Of a DNA stretch of 40,512 nucleotides, positions 16,527 through 26,040 are shown piece after piece. Origin of the DNA: an uncultured Pelagibacteraceae bacterium (lineage in GTDB: Bacteria > Pseudomonadota > Alphaproteobacteria > Pelagibacterales > Pelagibacteraceae); assembly GCA_902554785.1 (NCBI GenBank), contig CACDQG010000003.1, forward strand, positions 1 to 40,512, read 5' to 3'. Within the stretch, counting starts at the first letter, position 1. Every line of letters begins with the position of its first letter. Under the pieces are notes generated by a model. It ran no database searches. It was not told the DNA's origin and was given only the letters and a program-made list of their open reading frames with translations. The position numbers were made by a program, and so were the translations under genes.

Positions 16527-16633
16527 AAATATTGATATCAATTTGTATTGTAATTTTAACTCTTTCGGCATGTGGAAAGAAATCAGAGCCTAAATACCAG
16601 GGCAAACTGAATCATATAAAAATAATTTTATAA
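16523..16633 (+). CDS. lptM: Small lipoprotein, LptM (YifL)-like
   Basis: Manual translation MKILISICIVILTLSACGKKSEPKYQGKLNHIKIIL; lipobox LSAC, CGKKSEP; AGGAGG Shine-Dalgarno; between argH and lysA. Below the ORF-track cutoff. Confidence 0.8.
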   Translation: MKILISICIVILTLSACGKKSEPKYQGKLNHIKIIL

Positions 16634-16637
16634 TTTT

Positions 16638-17867
16638 ATGCAAAATTTAAGATACGTAGGTAAAAATTTATTTCTTGAGAGAATATCAATCCGAAATTTT
16701 TTAAAAAAAAATAAAACTCCTTTTTATATTTATTCAGAAAATCAAATAGTTTTGAACTATTTAAATTTTGTAAAAATATTTAAGAAAACTAATCCTTTAA
16801 TATGTTTTGCTGCAAAATCTAATAGCAATACAAATATTTTAAAAATTTTAGGTAGACTTGGAGCAGGAACTGATGTTGTGTCTGGCGGAGAACTATTAAA
16901 AGCCCTTAGAGCTGGCATCAAACCGAGAAAAATTGTTTTTTCAGGGGTTGGTAAGTCTGAGGAAGAGTTAACAATTGCAATTAGAAAAAAAATCTTATTG
17001 ATTAACTGTGAATCTGAAAGTGAAGCAAAGATGGTTAATGCATTAGGAAAAAAATTAAGAAAAAAAGTTTCTATTGGCTTTAGATTGAATCCAAATGTTG
17101 ATGCAAAAACACATAAAAATATATCTACTGGTAAGGCAGATAACAAGTTTGGTTTATCAATAAAAAATTTTAAATCTTTTCTTAAACAGATGAATAAATT
17201 TGACAATATTAAAATTGAAGCTTTAAGTGTCCATATAGGCAGCCAAATTTTAAATGATGGGCCTTTTAAAAAGACACTTAATGTAATGGACAGGTTAATT
17301 AAAGAATTAAAATTAAATTTAAAATATGTTGATTTAGGTGGAGGTTTTGGAATTAATTATAGTGAACGTGAAAAACCAATAAATTTAAATAATTACGCGA
17401 AATTAGTAAATAATTTTGCAACAAAACATAATTGTAAAATTATTTTTGAACCAGGTAGATCTATAATTGGAAATACGGGTCTGCTTATTAGTAAAGTCCA
17501 GTTTATAAAAAAAGGGCTAAATAAAAACTTTATAATCTTAGATGCTGGCATGAATGATTTTATGCGGCCAGCTTTATACGATGCGTTTCATAAAATTATT
17601 CCTGTAACAAAAAATTCGTCCAGAATGAAAAATTCAATAGAGTTTGTGGGTCCGATTTGTGAAAGTACATGTAAATTTGGAGTTTATAGAAAATATCAAA
17701 AATTAATTGAAAATGACTTTGTGGCTATTACAAATGTTGGAGCATATGGCTCATCACTATCATCAAATTATAATACAAGACCTTTAATCGCTGAAATATT
17801 AATCAATAAAAATAAATTTAGATATATTAGAAAAAAACAAAATTTACTAAAATTGATAAATTTTTAA
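16638..17867 (+). CDS. lysA: Diaminopimelate decarboxylase
   Basis: 409 aa; CFAAKSNSNTNILKILGRLGAGTDVVSGGEL, VHIGSQI, EPGRSIIGNTG, GPICESTCKFG. Confidence 0.95.
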   Translation: MQNLRYVGKNLFLERISIRNFLKKNKTPFYIYSENQIVLNYLNFVKIFKKTNPLICFAAKSNSNTNILKILGRLGAGTDVVSGGELLKALRAGIKPRKIVFSGVGKSEEELTIAIRKKILLINCESESEAKMVNALGKKLRKKVSIGFRLNPNVDAKTHKNISTGKADNKFGLSIKNFKSFLKQMNKFDNIKIEALSVHIGSQILNDGPFKKTLNVMDRLIKELKLNLKYVDLGGGFGINYSEREKPINLNNYAKLVNNFATKHNCKIIFEPGRSIIGNTGLLISKVQFIKKGLNKNFIILDAGMNDFMRPALYDAFHKIIPVTKNSSRMKNSIEFVGPICESTCKFGVYRKYQKLIENDFVAITNVGAYGSSLSSNYNTRPLIAEILINKNKFRYIRKKQNLLKLINF

Positions 17868-18574
17868 TGCAATTTATTAAATCTTTAATTTTTAATATCC
17901 TCCTTTACCTTGGGCTTATTTTAATTTTTATATCGGCAATACCAACATTAATTCTACCTGATAAATTTACAATTTTTTTTGGAAGGTTATCAGCAAAATA
18001 CATTGTTTTAATTTTAAAACTTGTAATGAATACTAAAGTAATTTTTCATGGAGAAGAAAATTTAAAAAAAATTGATCATTTTTTTGTTGCCTCAGCCCAT
18101 CAATCAATGTTTGAAACTTTTGCATTACAAATTCCGCTAAACGGTCCAATTTTTATTTTAAAAAAAGAACTTTTGAACATACCGTTGTTTGGTTGGTATT
18201 TAAGAAAAATTGGTTCTATACCAATAATAAGAGAGACTACTACTAAAGAAAATTTAAATTTTTTTGATAAAATAAAAGAGAAATTAGAAGAAAATAAGAG
18301 GCCACTTTTAATATTTCCTCAAGGGACACGAGTAAAATTAGATGAACAGCCTCCATTCAAAAAAGGAGTTGGTCGAATATATGAAGCATTAAATTTGCCC
18401 TGTATACCAGTTGCATTAAACAGTGGAAAAGTCTGGCCGAAAAATAGCTTTATGAAATTCTCAGGAGATATTCATATTTCATTTCTAGATCCTATCATGC
18501 CTGGAAAAGATAATTATGAATTTACAAAGGAAATTGAAAATAAGATTTATACTGAAATAAAAAAATATTATTAA
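17867..18574 (+). CDS. plsC: 1-acyl-sn-glycerol-3-phosphate acyltransferase
   Basis: 235 aa; AHQSMFETFA (H-X4-E type), LLIFPQGTRVK. Confidence 0.9.
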   Translation: MQFIKSLIFNILLYLGLILIFISAIPTLILPDKFTIFFGRLSAKYIVLILKLVMNTKVIFHGEENLKKIDHFFVASAHQSMFETFALQIPLNGPIFILKKELLNIPLFGWYLRKIGSIPIIRETTTKENLNFFDKIKEKLEENKRPLLIFPQGTRVKLDEQPPFKKGVGRIYEALNLPCIPVALNSGKVWPKNSFMKFSGDIHISFLDPIMPGKDNYEFTKEIENKIYTEIKKYY

Positions 18575-19471
18575 TTATTTTCTTCCAAAACCTGGCTCCT
18601 CTGTATCCTGCCCTGCTTCAATAATTTCTTTTCTCACTTTTTTCGTTGATGAAAAAATTTCTAGTAGCTTTTTACTATCTTTGTTTTTAATAGCGTTTTT
18701 AATTTGATCGAGATTTTTGGAATAGTTATCTAAAACTTTTAAAATATTCTCACTGTTATCGATGAAAATATCTTTCCACATCAAAGGATCTGAAGAAGCA
18801 ATCCTTGTAAAGTCTCTCAATCCTCCCGCGCTGTACTCGATCACATCATTTTTGAATTTGTCTTCATTGTTAATTGCAGTTCTTACAATACTGTAAGCTA
18901 CCGCGTGAGGAAGATGGCTTGTCAAAGACAAAACATAATCATGGTCCTCAAATGACATAATTTTAACTTTGCTTCCTAGTTTAGACCAAAATTTTTTTAG
19001 GTTTTCTAATTTATTTTTAGCAATTTGATTATCAGCTGAAAGTATGCACCATCTATTTTTAAATAAACTAGAAGATCCTGCAGCAGGACCGCTATACTCT
19101 GTTCCAGCTATTGGATGTGAAGCTATCCAGCTAATATTTTTAAGTCCTAGATTAATTACAATTTTGTTGACTTCTTTTTTAGCTGAGCCAGTATCTGTAA
19201 GAATAGAGCCTTCCTTCAAACTAGATTTTATTGAAAGCAAAATTTCTTTATAACTGCTTAATGGTGCAGAAATTATTATCAGGTCAGCATCTTTTGTAGC
19301 CTCAGAAACATTAGAGCAAGTATCAACTGAAAAATTTTTTTTTAAATATTCCATGACTTGATTTGACTTGTCGTGGACACTTATTTTTACAGCTAATTTT
19401 TTTTCTTCCACCGATCTCAAAATTGAAGAGCCAATCAATCCACAACCTATTATGCTTATTTTATTAAACAT
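18575..19471 (-). CDS. tyrA: Prephenate/arogenate dehydrogenase
   Basis: 298 aa; IIGCGLIGSSILRSV, TDTGSAKKEV, SHPIAGTEYSGPAA. Confidence 0.93.
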   Translation of the reverse strand: MFNKISIIGCGLIGSSILRSVEEKKLAVKISVHDKSNQVMEYLKKNFSVDTCSNVSEATKDADLIIISAPLSSYKEILLSIKSSLKEGSILTDTGSAKKEVNKIVINLGLKNISWIASHPIAGTEYSGPAAGSSSLFKNRWCILSADNQIAKNKLENLKKFWSKLGSKVKIMSFEDHDYVLSLTSHLPHAVAYSIVRTAINNEDKFKNDVIEYSAGGLRDFTRIASSDPLMWKDIFIDNSENILKVLDNYSKNLDQIKNAIKNKDSKKLLEIFSSTKKVRKEIIEAGQDTEEPGFGRK

Positions 19472-20546
19472 TTAAAATTTTTCTCATTTTTTTAATTAAT
19501 GTAATATTCTCTGAAGTTGTCCCAATAGTTATACGTAAAGAATTTTTGATTCCATACACATCCATTTTACGAACCAGTATTCCTGATTTTGCTAGTAATC
19601 TAAAAACCTTAGCAGAGTTTACTTTTACTCTATCAAATTTTACTAATAAGAAATTAGTAAAACTTTTATTTGTTTCTATTCTCATTTTTGTAAACTCAAA
19701 AAATAGTTTTTTACTCCATTTATTTACATGTTTAATCTCTTTATTTAACCATGAACTATCTTTTACTGCTGCCGAAGCTGCAAATAAAGCTGGTCTACTG
19801 ACATTAAAAGGTGGCTTTACCTTGTTTAGTGCAGAAATAATTTCTTTTGAACCATATCCCCAACCAACTCTAAGTCCTGCTAAACCATATATTTTTGAAA
19901 AGGTTCTTGTCATAACTACATTTTTAAAATTCATGAAAGTTTTTAAACCAGACGAGTAATCTTTTTTTTTTACATATTCAAAATAAGCATCATCTACTAC
20001 TAATAGAATATTGCTTCTCAATTTTTTTCTTAAAAATAGTAACTTTTTTTTTGGTATGTATGTTCCAGTTGGGTTGTTAGGGTTAGCTAAAAAAACTATT
20101 TTAGTTCGCTTTGTAACTTTTTTAAGTATATCTTCAACTGAAAGACTGAAATTATCCTCTTTTGAATAAATAACTTTTGCTCCACTCATCTTACTATAAA
20201 TTCTGTAAATTATAAAACTAAACTTAGAAACTATAACTTCGTCTCCTTTATTTAAGAAAGATTTGCATATTAGTTCAAAAATTTGATCAGAACCTGATCC
20301 TAAGATTATTCTATTTTTATCAATCTTAAATTTTTTAGCCAACGTATTTCTCAAAAAAGTCCCATCAGAGTCAGGGTATCTTGCAAAGTTTTTTGAAACT
20401 TTTAAGTATTGTTTTCTTGCTCTAGGGCTAGGGCCAAGAGCAGACTCATTAGCTGATAATTTAATCTTTGCTAATTTGCTCTTAAATAAGCTCATTCCAG
20501 CAACGTATTTCTCAGCAACAATGTTATTCGGTTTCGGGAATCTCAT
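19464..20546 (-). CDS. hisC: Histidinol-phosphate aminotransferase
   Basis: 360 aa; KLSANESALGPSPRA, LANPNNPTGTY, TFSKIYGLAGLRVGWG; overlaps tyrA start. Confidence 0.93.
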   Translation of the reverse strand: MRFPKPNNIVAEKYVAGMSLFKSKLAKIKLSANESALGPSPRARKQYLKVSKNFARYPDSDGTFLRNTLAKKFKIDKNRIILGSGSDQIFELICKSFLNKGDEVIVSKFSFIIYRIYSKMSGAKVIYSKEDNFSLSVEDILKKVTKRTKIVFLANPNNPTGTYIPKKKLLFLRKKLRSNILLVVDDAYFEYVKKKDYSSGLKTFMNFKNVVMTRTFSKIYGLAGLRVGWGYGSKEIISALNKVKPPFNVSRPALFAASAAVKDSSWLNKEIKHVNKWSKKLFFEFTKMRIETNKSFTNFLLVKFDRVKVNSAKVFRLLAKSGILVRKMDVYGIKNSLRITIGTTSENITLIKKMRKILNV

Positions 20547-20605
20547 TTATTAATGTATTATCTAAATTGTTTAAGTTTTTCTATAGCTGTTTATCGTATA
20601 TAAAA

Positions 20606-20634
20606 TTGACAAGTTTGTGATGATTTAGTAAACA
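20606..20634 (+). promoter_or_regulatory. Candidate promoter for riboswitch-metX transcript
   Basis: TTGACA (20606-20611), 17-nt spacer, weak TAAACA (20629-20634), just before the aptamer. Confidence 0.4.
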
Positions 20635-20638
20635 TTAT

Positions 20639-20690
20639 TCGCGCTGATTTAACCATATTGCAAGCGCATAATAAATGTAGCTAAAAAGGG
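20639..20690 (+). ncRNA. SAM-II riboswitch aptamer
   Basis: TCGCGCTGATTTAACCATATTGCAAGCGCATAATAAATGTAGCTAAAAAGGG, nearly identical to the recalled marine metagenomic metX SAM-II sequence; upstream of metX. Confidence 0.95.
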
Positions 20691-20693
20691 GAT

Positions 20694-20719
20694 GCCCAGT
20701 TTAGCTGGGCTTTTTTTTT
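20694..20719 (+). terminator. Intrinsic terminator between SAM-II aptamer and metX
   Basis: GCCCAG-TTTAG-CTGGGC followed by T9. Confidence 0.85.
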
Positions 20720-20721
20720 GG

Positions 20722-21861
20722 ATGAATATAAAACTTGAGAAAATAAAGAAACTAGAAGTTGCTAAACCGCTGAAACTAGACTGCGGAAAAACGATAAAAG
20801 ATTTTCCTCTCGCTTACGAGACTTACGGAAAGTTAAATGACAACAAAGACAACGCAATTCTCGTGTTTCATGCATTAACAGGAGATCAATTTGTAACAGG
20901 AACTAATCCTATTACCAATAAAGAAGGTTGGTGGATAACTGCAGTAGGACCTGGCAAAGCAATAGATACAAATAAATATTTTGTAATCTGTGCTAATGTT
21001 ATTGGCGGTTGTATGGGATCATTAGGACCTAGAAGTATGAATCCAGATACAAAAAAACCCTATGGTTTAGATTTTCCAGTAATTACGATTAAAGATATGG
21101 TTAGAGCTCAAGAGTCTTTACTTGAACATCTCGGTATAAAGAAACTTTTATGTGCGACTGGTGGTTCAATGGGGGGAATGCAATTGTTACAATTTTGTGC
21201 AACGTTTCCAGATAAAGCTTTTTCAGCTATTCCGATAGCTTGTAGTTCAAGTCATAGTGCTCAAAATATTGCTTTAAACGAATTAGCGCGTCAAGCAATT
21301 ATGGCTGATCCCGTATGGGATAATGGAAAGTATGTTTTAAAAAATGTTCAACCAAAAAATGGCTTGGCCGTAGCGAGGATGGTTGGTCACATTAGCTACT
21401 TGTCAGAAAAGGGAATGCAAGAAAAATTTGGAAGAAAATTACAAGAAAAAGCAGATTATGAATTTAGTTTTAATGCTGATTTCCAAGTTGAGAGTTATTT
21501 AAGACATCAAGGTTATGCCTTTGTGGAGAGATTTGATGCTAACTCAGTGCTGTATATTACTAGAGCAATGGATTATTTTGATCTTTCAAAACAGTTTAAA
21601 GGGGGGTTAGTAGAGGCATTTAAAAATCAAAAAACGAAGTTCTTAATTATATCATTTTCATCCGATTGGCTTTACACAACAAAAGATAATAAAGATATAG
21701 TTATAGCATTAAATGCGTCAGGGGCAGACGTATCTTATTCTGAAATTATTACAGATAAAGGCCATGACTCTTTTTTGCTTAATGAACCACAATTTTTAAA
21801 AACACTAAAAAGTTTTATCGACTCGATATATGAAAAATTTAGAAATGAAAAAAGAATTTAA
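20722..21861 (+). CDS. metX: Homoserine O-acetyltransferase
   Basis: FPLAYETYGKLN, HALTGDQFVTG, CATGGSMGGMQLLQF; ATG 20722 preferred because listed ATG 20692 lies at the start of the terminator hairpin. Confidence 0.93.
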   Translation: MNIKLEKIKKLEVAKPLKLDCGKTIKDFPLAYETYGKLNDNKDNAILVFHALTGDQFVTGTNPITNKEGWWITAVGPGKAIDTNKYFVICANVIGGCMGSLGPRSMNPDTKKPYGLDFPVITIKDMVRAQESLLEHLGIKKLLCATGGSMGGMQLLQFCATFPDKAFSAIPIACSSSHSAQNIALNELARQAIMADPVWDNGKYVLKNVQPKNGLAVARMVGHISYLSEKGMQEKFGRKLQEKADYEFSFNADFQVESYLRHQGYAFVERFDANSVLYITRAMDYFDLSKQFKGGLVEAFKNQKTKFLIISFSSDWLYTTKDNKDIVIALNASGADVSYSEIITDKGHDSFLLNEPQFLKTLKSFIDSIYEKFRNEKRI

Positions 21862-22438
21862 AGTAATAGCAGATTTACTACCTATTAATACAAGAGTTCT
21901 TGATGTAGGTTGTGGTGACGGATCTTTAATGAATCTTCTTAAAAAAGAGAAAAATGTAGAAGTTCGTGGACTGGAGCTTAATCAAGAAAATGTCCAAGAA
22001 TGTATTCACAAAGGATTACCTGTTATCCAAGGTAACGCGGAAACTGAATTACATCAATTTCCTGACAAATCATTTGACTATGTAGTTCTCAGTCAGACTC
22101 TACAAGCTTTTTATGAGCCAGAAAAAGTTTTAAAAAATCTTTTGAGAATTGGAAAATCAGTAGTTATTTCAATTCCTAATTTCGGATTCTGGAAAGTAAG
22201 AACTAAACTTTTATTTTTTGGTAAGATGCCAATTACAAAAACATTACCAAATACATGGTATAATACTCCCAATTTACACATGTGTACAATTAAAGATTTT
22301 TTCAATTTTTGTGATGAAAAAAACATTAATATAAAAAAAGTTGTTGGTGTTAATGAGGATAAAACTTCAACAATTAGTAAAAACAATTTAGAAATAAAAA
22401 ACCTTTTTTCAAAAGTTGGTATTTTTTTAATAAGTTAG
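21830..22438 (+). CDS. metW: Methionine biosynthesis protein MetW
   Basis: 202 aa; RVLDVGCGDGSLMNLL, YVVLSQTLQAFYEPEKVL, SIPNFGFWKVR; alternative start 21845. Confidence 0.93.
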   Translation: MKNLEMKKEFKVIADLLPINTRVLDVGCGDGSLMNLLKKEKNVEVRGLELNQENVQECIHKGLPVIQGNAETELHQFPDKSFDYVVLSQTLQAFYEPEKVLKNLLRIGKSVVISIPNFGFWKVRTKLLFFGKMPITKTLPNTWYNTPNLHMCTIKDFFNFCDEKNINIKKVVGVNEDKTSTISKNNLEIKNLFSKVGIFLIS

Positions 22439-22439
22439 A

Positions 22440-23198
22440 ATGATGATAGAAATTATTCCATGTTTGAGCGACAATTATAGTTATTTAATTCACGAAAAAA
22501 TATCTAATACTGTTACAATTGTTGATCCTTCAGAATTTAAAGCTTGTGATGAAGTAGTTAAAAAGTATAAAAAGTTAAATTTTATTTTAAATACTCATCA
22601 TCATGCTGATCATGTGGGTGCAAATTTAGAGCTTAAAAAAAAGTATAATTCCAAAATTTTAGGATCAAATATAGATAAAGATCGTATTCCTGGAATAGAT
22701 ATACTTCTTATAGAAAATCAAAAACAAAAAATTGGAAATTTAGAATTCGAAGTAATTTTTGTTCCAGGTCACACAAAAGGCCATATCGCTTTTTTCTTTA
22801 GTAAAGAAAAAATTGTTTTTACTGGAGATACATTGTTTTCGTTAGGATGTGGTAGAGTATTTGAGGGAACTCATGAAGAAATGTTTAATTCTTTAAATAA
22901 AATTAAAAAACTTCCACCCGATACAAAAATCTATTGTGGACATGAGTATACTGAGTCAAATTTTAACTTCTGTTTAGCCTATGATCCTAAAAATATTTTT
23001 TTAAAAGACAAAAAAATTGATATTCAAAAAAAATTAGAGTCTAATCAACCCACTATTCCTTCTACTTTAAGCCAAGAAATTAAAACGAACATTTTCTTAA
23101 GGTGTAATGATCCTCAAATTAAGCATACTTTAGGCCTAAAAGATTCATCGGAAGTTGAGGTTTTTTCAAAATTAAGAGATTTAAAGGACTCTTTTTAA
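22440..23198 (+). CDS. gloB: Hydroxyacylglutathione hydrolase
   Basis: 252 aa; NTHHHADHVGAN, FTGDTLFSLGCGRVFEGT, YCGHEYTESNF. Confidence 0.95.
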   Translation: MMIEIIPCLSDNYSYLIHEKISNTVTIVDPSEFKACDEVVKKYKKLNFILNTHHHADHVGANLELKKKYNSKILGSNIDKDRIPGIDILLIENQKQKIGNLEFEVIFVPGHTKGHIAFFFSKEKIVFTGDTLFSLGCGRVFEGTHEEMFNSLNKIKKLPPDTKIYCGHEYTESNFNFCLAYDPKNIFLKDKKIDIQKKLESNQPTIPSTLSQEIKTNIFLRCNDPQIKHTLGLKDSSEVEVFSKLRDLKDSF

Positions 23199-23209
23199 CT
23201 TCAATAATC

Positions 23210-23237
23210 TTGACTTGCTAGCGCTGAAGGCTATATT
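23210..23237 (+). promoter_or_regulatory. Sigma70-type promoter for rplU-rpmA
   Basis: TTGACT (23210-23215), 16-nt spacer, TATATT (23232-23237). Confidence 0.65.
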
Positions 23238-23263
23238 GCGTGGAAATTAAAAAAAGAGAATTT

Positions 23264-23671
23264 ATGTCATTTGCTATAATTGAAACAGGTGGAAAGCAGT
23301 ACAAAGTATCTGCTAGTAAGATACTAGAAATTGAAAAACTTAATGCTAAAGTTGGCGAAACTATTAAATTTGACAATGTTTTACTTTTAAATGACGACAA
23401 AAGCACGGAAATTGGAAGTCCTAAAGTTGAAGGAGCTACAGTAGAAGCTAAACTTTTAAACAATGTTAAAGATCGAACTGTACTAGTTTTTCATAAAAGA
23501 AGAAGAAAACACTCAAGGAAAAAAAATGGACACAGACAACGTCACTCTAAGATACAAATTACAAAAATTTTAGCAAAAGGTGGTAAAGTAATAAGTGAGG
23601 CTAAAATAGTAGAAAAAAAGAAATCTGTTAAAGAAGAGAAAAAAGTTATAAAAAAGGAACCGAAGAAATAG
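23264..23671 (+). CDS. rplU: 50S ribosomal protein L21 with Lys-rich C-terminal tail
   Basis: MSFAIIETGGKQYKVSASKILEIEKL...RRKHSRKKNGHRQRHSKIQITKI; ATG 23264 preferred over GTG 23240. Confidence 0.95.
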   Translation: MSFAIIETGGKQYKVSASKILEIEKLNAKVGETIKFDNVLLLNDDKSTEIGSPKVEGATVEAKLLNNVKDRTVLVFHKRRRKHSRKKNGHRQRHSKIQITKILAKGGKVISEAKIVEKKKSVKEEKKVIKKEPKK

Positions 23672-23679
23672 GAAATTAA

Positions 23680-23934
23680 ATGGCGACAAAAAAAGCAGGT
23701 GGATCATCGAGAAACGGCCGAGATAGTAAAGGTAGACGTCTTGGTGTTAAAAAATATGGTGATCAAATTGTAATACCTGGCAACATTATAGTCAGACAAA
23801 GAGGAACTAAAATCCACCCTGGAGAAAATGTTGGTATGGGCAAAGATCACTCGATTTTTTCTTTAGTCAAAGGAAAAGTAAAATTCAAAAAATCCAAATT
23901 AAACAGAACTTTTGTATCTGTAATCCCCAATTAA
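23680..23934 (+). CDS. rpmA: 50S ribosomal protein L27
   Basis: [29 protein letters not shown]. Confidence 0.98.
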   Translation: MATKKAGGSSRNGRDSKGRRLGVKKYGDQIVIPGNIIVRQRGTKIHPGENVGMGKDHSIFSLVKGKVKFKKSKLNRTFVSVIPN

Positions 23935-23975
23935 ATCTATATAAATAACCTAAGTTATTTGTATTATAATTAAGT

Positions 23976-24959
23976 ATGAAATTTTTAGATCAAGCAAAAA
24001 TTTATATTAAAGCTGGGAATGGCGGGTCAGGTTCTGCAAGTTTCAGAAGAGAGAAATTTGTAGAGTATGGTGGGCCAGATGGTGGTGATGGTGGAGACGG
24101 CGGATCTATTATTATTCAATCTGATAGAAATCTTAATACATTAATTGATTTCAGATACGCACAACATTTCAAAGCTCAACATGGAAAACATGGAAGCAAA
24201 AGAAATAAGACAGGGGCTAATGGAGAAGATTTGATTTTAAAAGTTCCAATAGGAACTCAAGTATTTGAGGAGGATAACAATACTTTAATTTATGATTTTA
24301 CCAAAAATAAAGAAAAATACCTTATGGCATCGGGTGGCAAAGGTGGTCTTGGAAATGTAAGATTTAAGAGTTCAACAAATAGAGCCCCAAGAAAAAAGAC
24401 TAATGGGAAGTTGGGAGAAGAATTTTGGATTTGGCTTCAATTAAAAGTAATCGCCGATATTGGAATAATAGGTAAACCAAACGCTGGAAAATCTAGTTTG
24501 CTTGCTGCATTAACAAGAGCTAAGCCAAAAATAGCTAATTATCCTTTTACAACGATAAATCCAAACTTAGGAGTATCTTACTACGGAGGTAAAGAGATTA
24601 CTTTAGCTGATATTCCTGGTTTAGTAGAAGGTGCCCACAAAGGTGTTGGTCTTGGAGATAAATTCTTAAGACATATAGAGAGGTGTAAGATTTTGCTGCA
24701 CTTAATAGACCTATCAGAAGACAATTTATTTAATTCTTATAAAAAAATTAAATTAGAGCTGTCTAATTATGATAAAAATTTAACAAAAAAGAAAGAGATT
24801 ATTTTTTTTAATAAGTCAGATTTATTAGAAGATAGCGAGATAAATGAAAAATTAAAAGAGTTCAAAAAAAAAATTAAAAATAAATATGAAATTGTTTCTA
24901 TTTATTCTAGTAAAGATATTCAAAAAATAAAAAAATTATTGATTAAATATGCTAATTAA
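23976..24959 (+). CDS. obgE: GTPase Obg/CgtA
   Basis: 327 aa; Obg fold N-terminus, GIIGKPNAGKSSLLAALTRAKPKIANYPFTTINPNLG. Confidence 0.97.
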   Translation: MKFLDQAKIYIKAGNGGSGSASFRREKFVEYGGPDGGDGGDGGSIIIQSDRNLNTLIDFRYAQHFKAQHGKHGSKRNKTGANGEDLILKVPIGTQVFEEDNNTLIYDFTKNKEKYLMASGGKGGLGNVRFKSSTNRAPRKKTNGKLGEEFWIWLQLKVIADIGIIGKPNAGKSSLLAALTRAKPKIANYPFTTINPNLGVSYYGGKEITLADIPGLVEGAHKGVGLGDKFLRHIERCKILLHLIDLSEDNLFNSYKKIKLELSNYDKNLTKKKEIIFFNKSDLLEDSEINEKLKEFKKKIKNKYEIVSIYSSKDIQKIKKLLIKYAN

Positions 24960-26040
24960 AAATGCAAAAAAAATAGTTTTAAAACTTGGATCTTCTACTG
25001 TTGTCGATAGCAAAGGTATTTTTAAAAAAAAATGGGTAACTTCTCTTATTAAAGATATAAAAAGATACGGGAAAGGAAAAAACTTTGTTATAGTTTCTTC
25101 AGGAGCTATTGCACTTGGTCAAAAATATCTCAAAATTAAAAAAGGGAAAATTAAACTAGAAATGAGCCAAGCTATTGCAGCAATTGGTCAAATTCATTTA
25201 GCGGGTGAATTTCAGAAACTGTTTGATAAATTTAAAATCAAAACTGGTCAAATTTTAATTAGTCCAGATGATACGGAACAAAGACGGAGAGCTATTAATG
25301 TTAGAAGAACTTTTGACAATTTGTTTAAACTTAAAGCTATTCCTGTAGTTAATGAAAATGACTCAACAGCTACTAGTGAAATAAAATATGGAGACAATGA
25401 TAGATTGGCCGCAAGAGTGGCCCAAATTATCGGGGCTGACATGTTGATATTGTTTTCAGATGTTGATGGATTATATGATAAGTCAAAAGGTAAGAAAATT
25501 GTAAGAGAGGTTACTTCTATTAATGAGGAGATTACATCACTAATAGATAAAAAGAAAAATAAATTTGGATCAGGGGGAATAGCTACAAAATTAGACGCTG
25601 CTAAGATTTGTATGAATTCAGGTAGTCATATGTTTATTTCAAATGGTAAAATGAATAATCCAATTTTGAATATGATTAAATATAAAAAATATACTCATTT
25701 TTTACCAAAGATTTCTTCTTTAGATGCTAGAAAAAAATGGATAATTGGTTCTCTTAATTATAATGGAACTATATATATTGATAAAGGAGCAGCCAAGGCT
25801 TTATCAAATGGTAAAAGTTTACTTGCTGCTGGCATAACTAAGATTAATGGAAATTTCAAAAAAGGGGAAAATGTATTAATTTTAGATCAGAATAATATCC
25901 AGCTAGCTCGAGGATTATCTTCTTTTAGCTCTACTGAAATAGACAAAATTAAAGGTAAACAAAGTAAAGAGATTGAAACAATTCTTGGTTATCTTAGTAA
26001 AACTGAGGTAATTCACAAAGATGATATGGTACTATTATAG
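24949..26040 (+). CDS. proB: Glutamate 5-kinase
   Basis: 363 aa; VLKLGSSTVVD, VNENDSTATSEIKYGDNDRLAARVA, FGSGGIATKLDAAKI. Confidence 0.96.
   Translation: MLIKNAKKIVLKLGSSTVVDSKGIFKKKWVTSLIKDIKRYGKGKNFVIVSSGAIALGQKYLKIKKGKIKLEMSQAIAAIGQIHLAGEFQKLFDKFKIKTGQILISPDDTEQRRRAINVRRTFDNLFKLKAIPVVNENDSTATSEIKYGDNDRLAARVAQIIGADMLILFSDVDGLYDKSKGKKIVREVTSINEEITSLIDKKKNKFGSGGIATKLDAAKICMNSGSHMFISNGKMNNPILNMIKYKKYTHFLPKISSLDARKKWIIGSLNYNGTIYIDKGAAKALSNGKSLLAAGITKINGNFKKGENVLILDQNNIQLARGLSSFSSTEIDKIKGKQSKEIETILGYLSKTEVIHKDDMVLL

Noticed and set aside
20692-20721. N-terminal extension of metX (MPSLAGLFFW) as true protein start
   Set aside because: It translates the terminator hairpin and T-tract; 20722 is the more likely protein start, although a regulatory role is kept as a finding.
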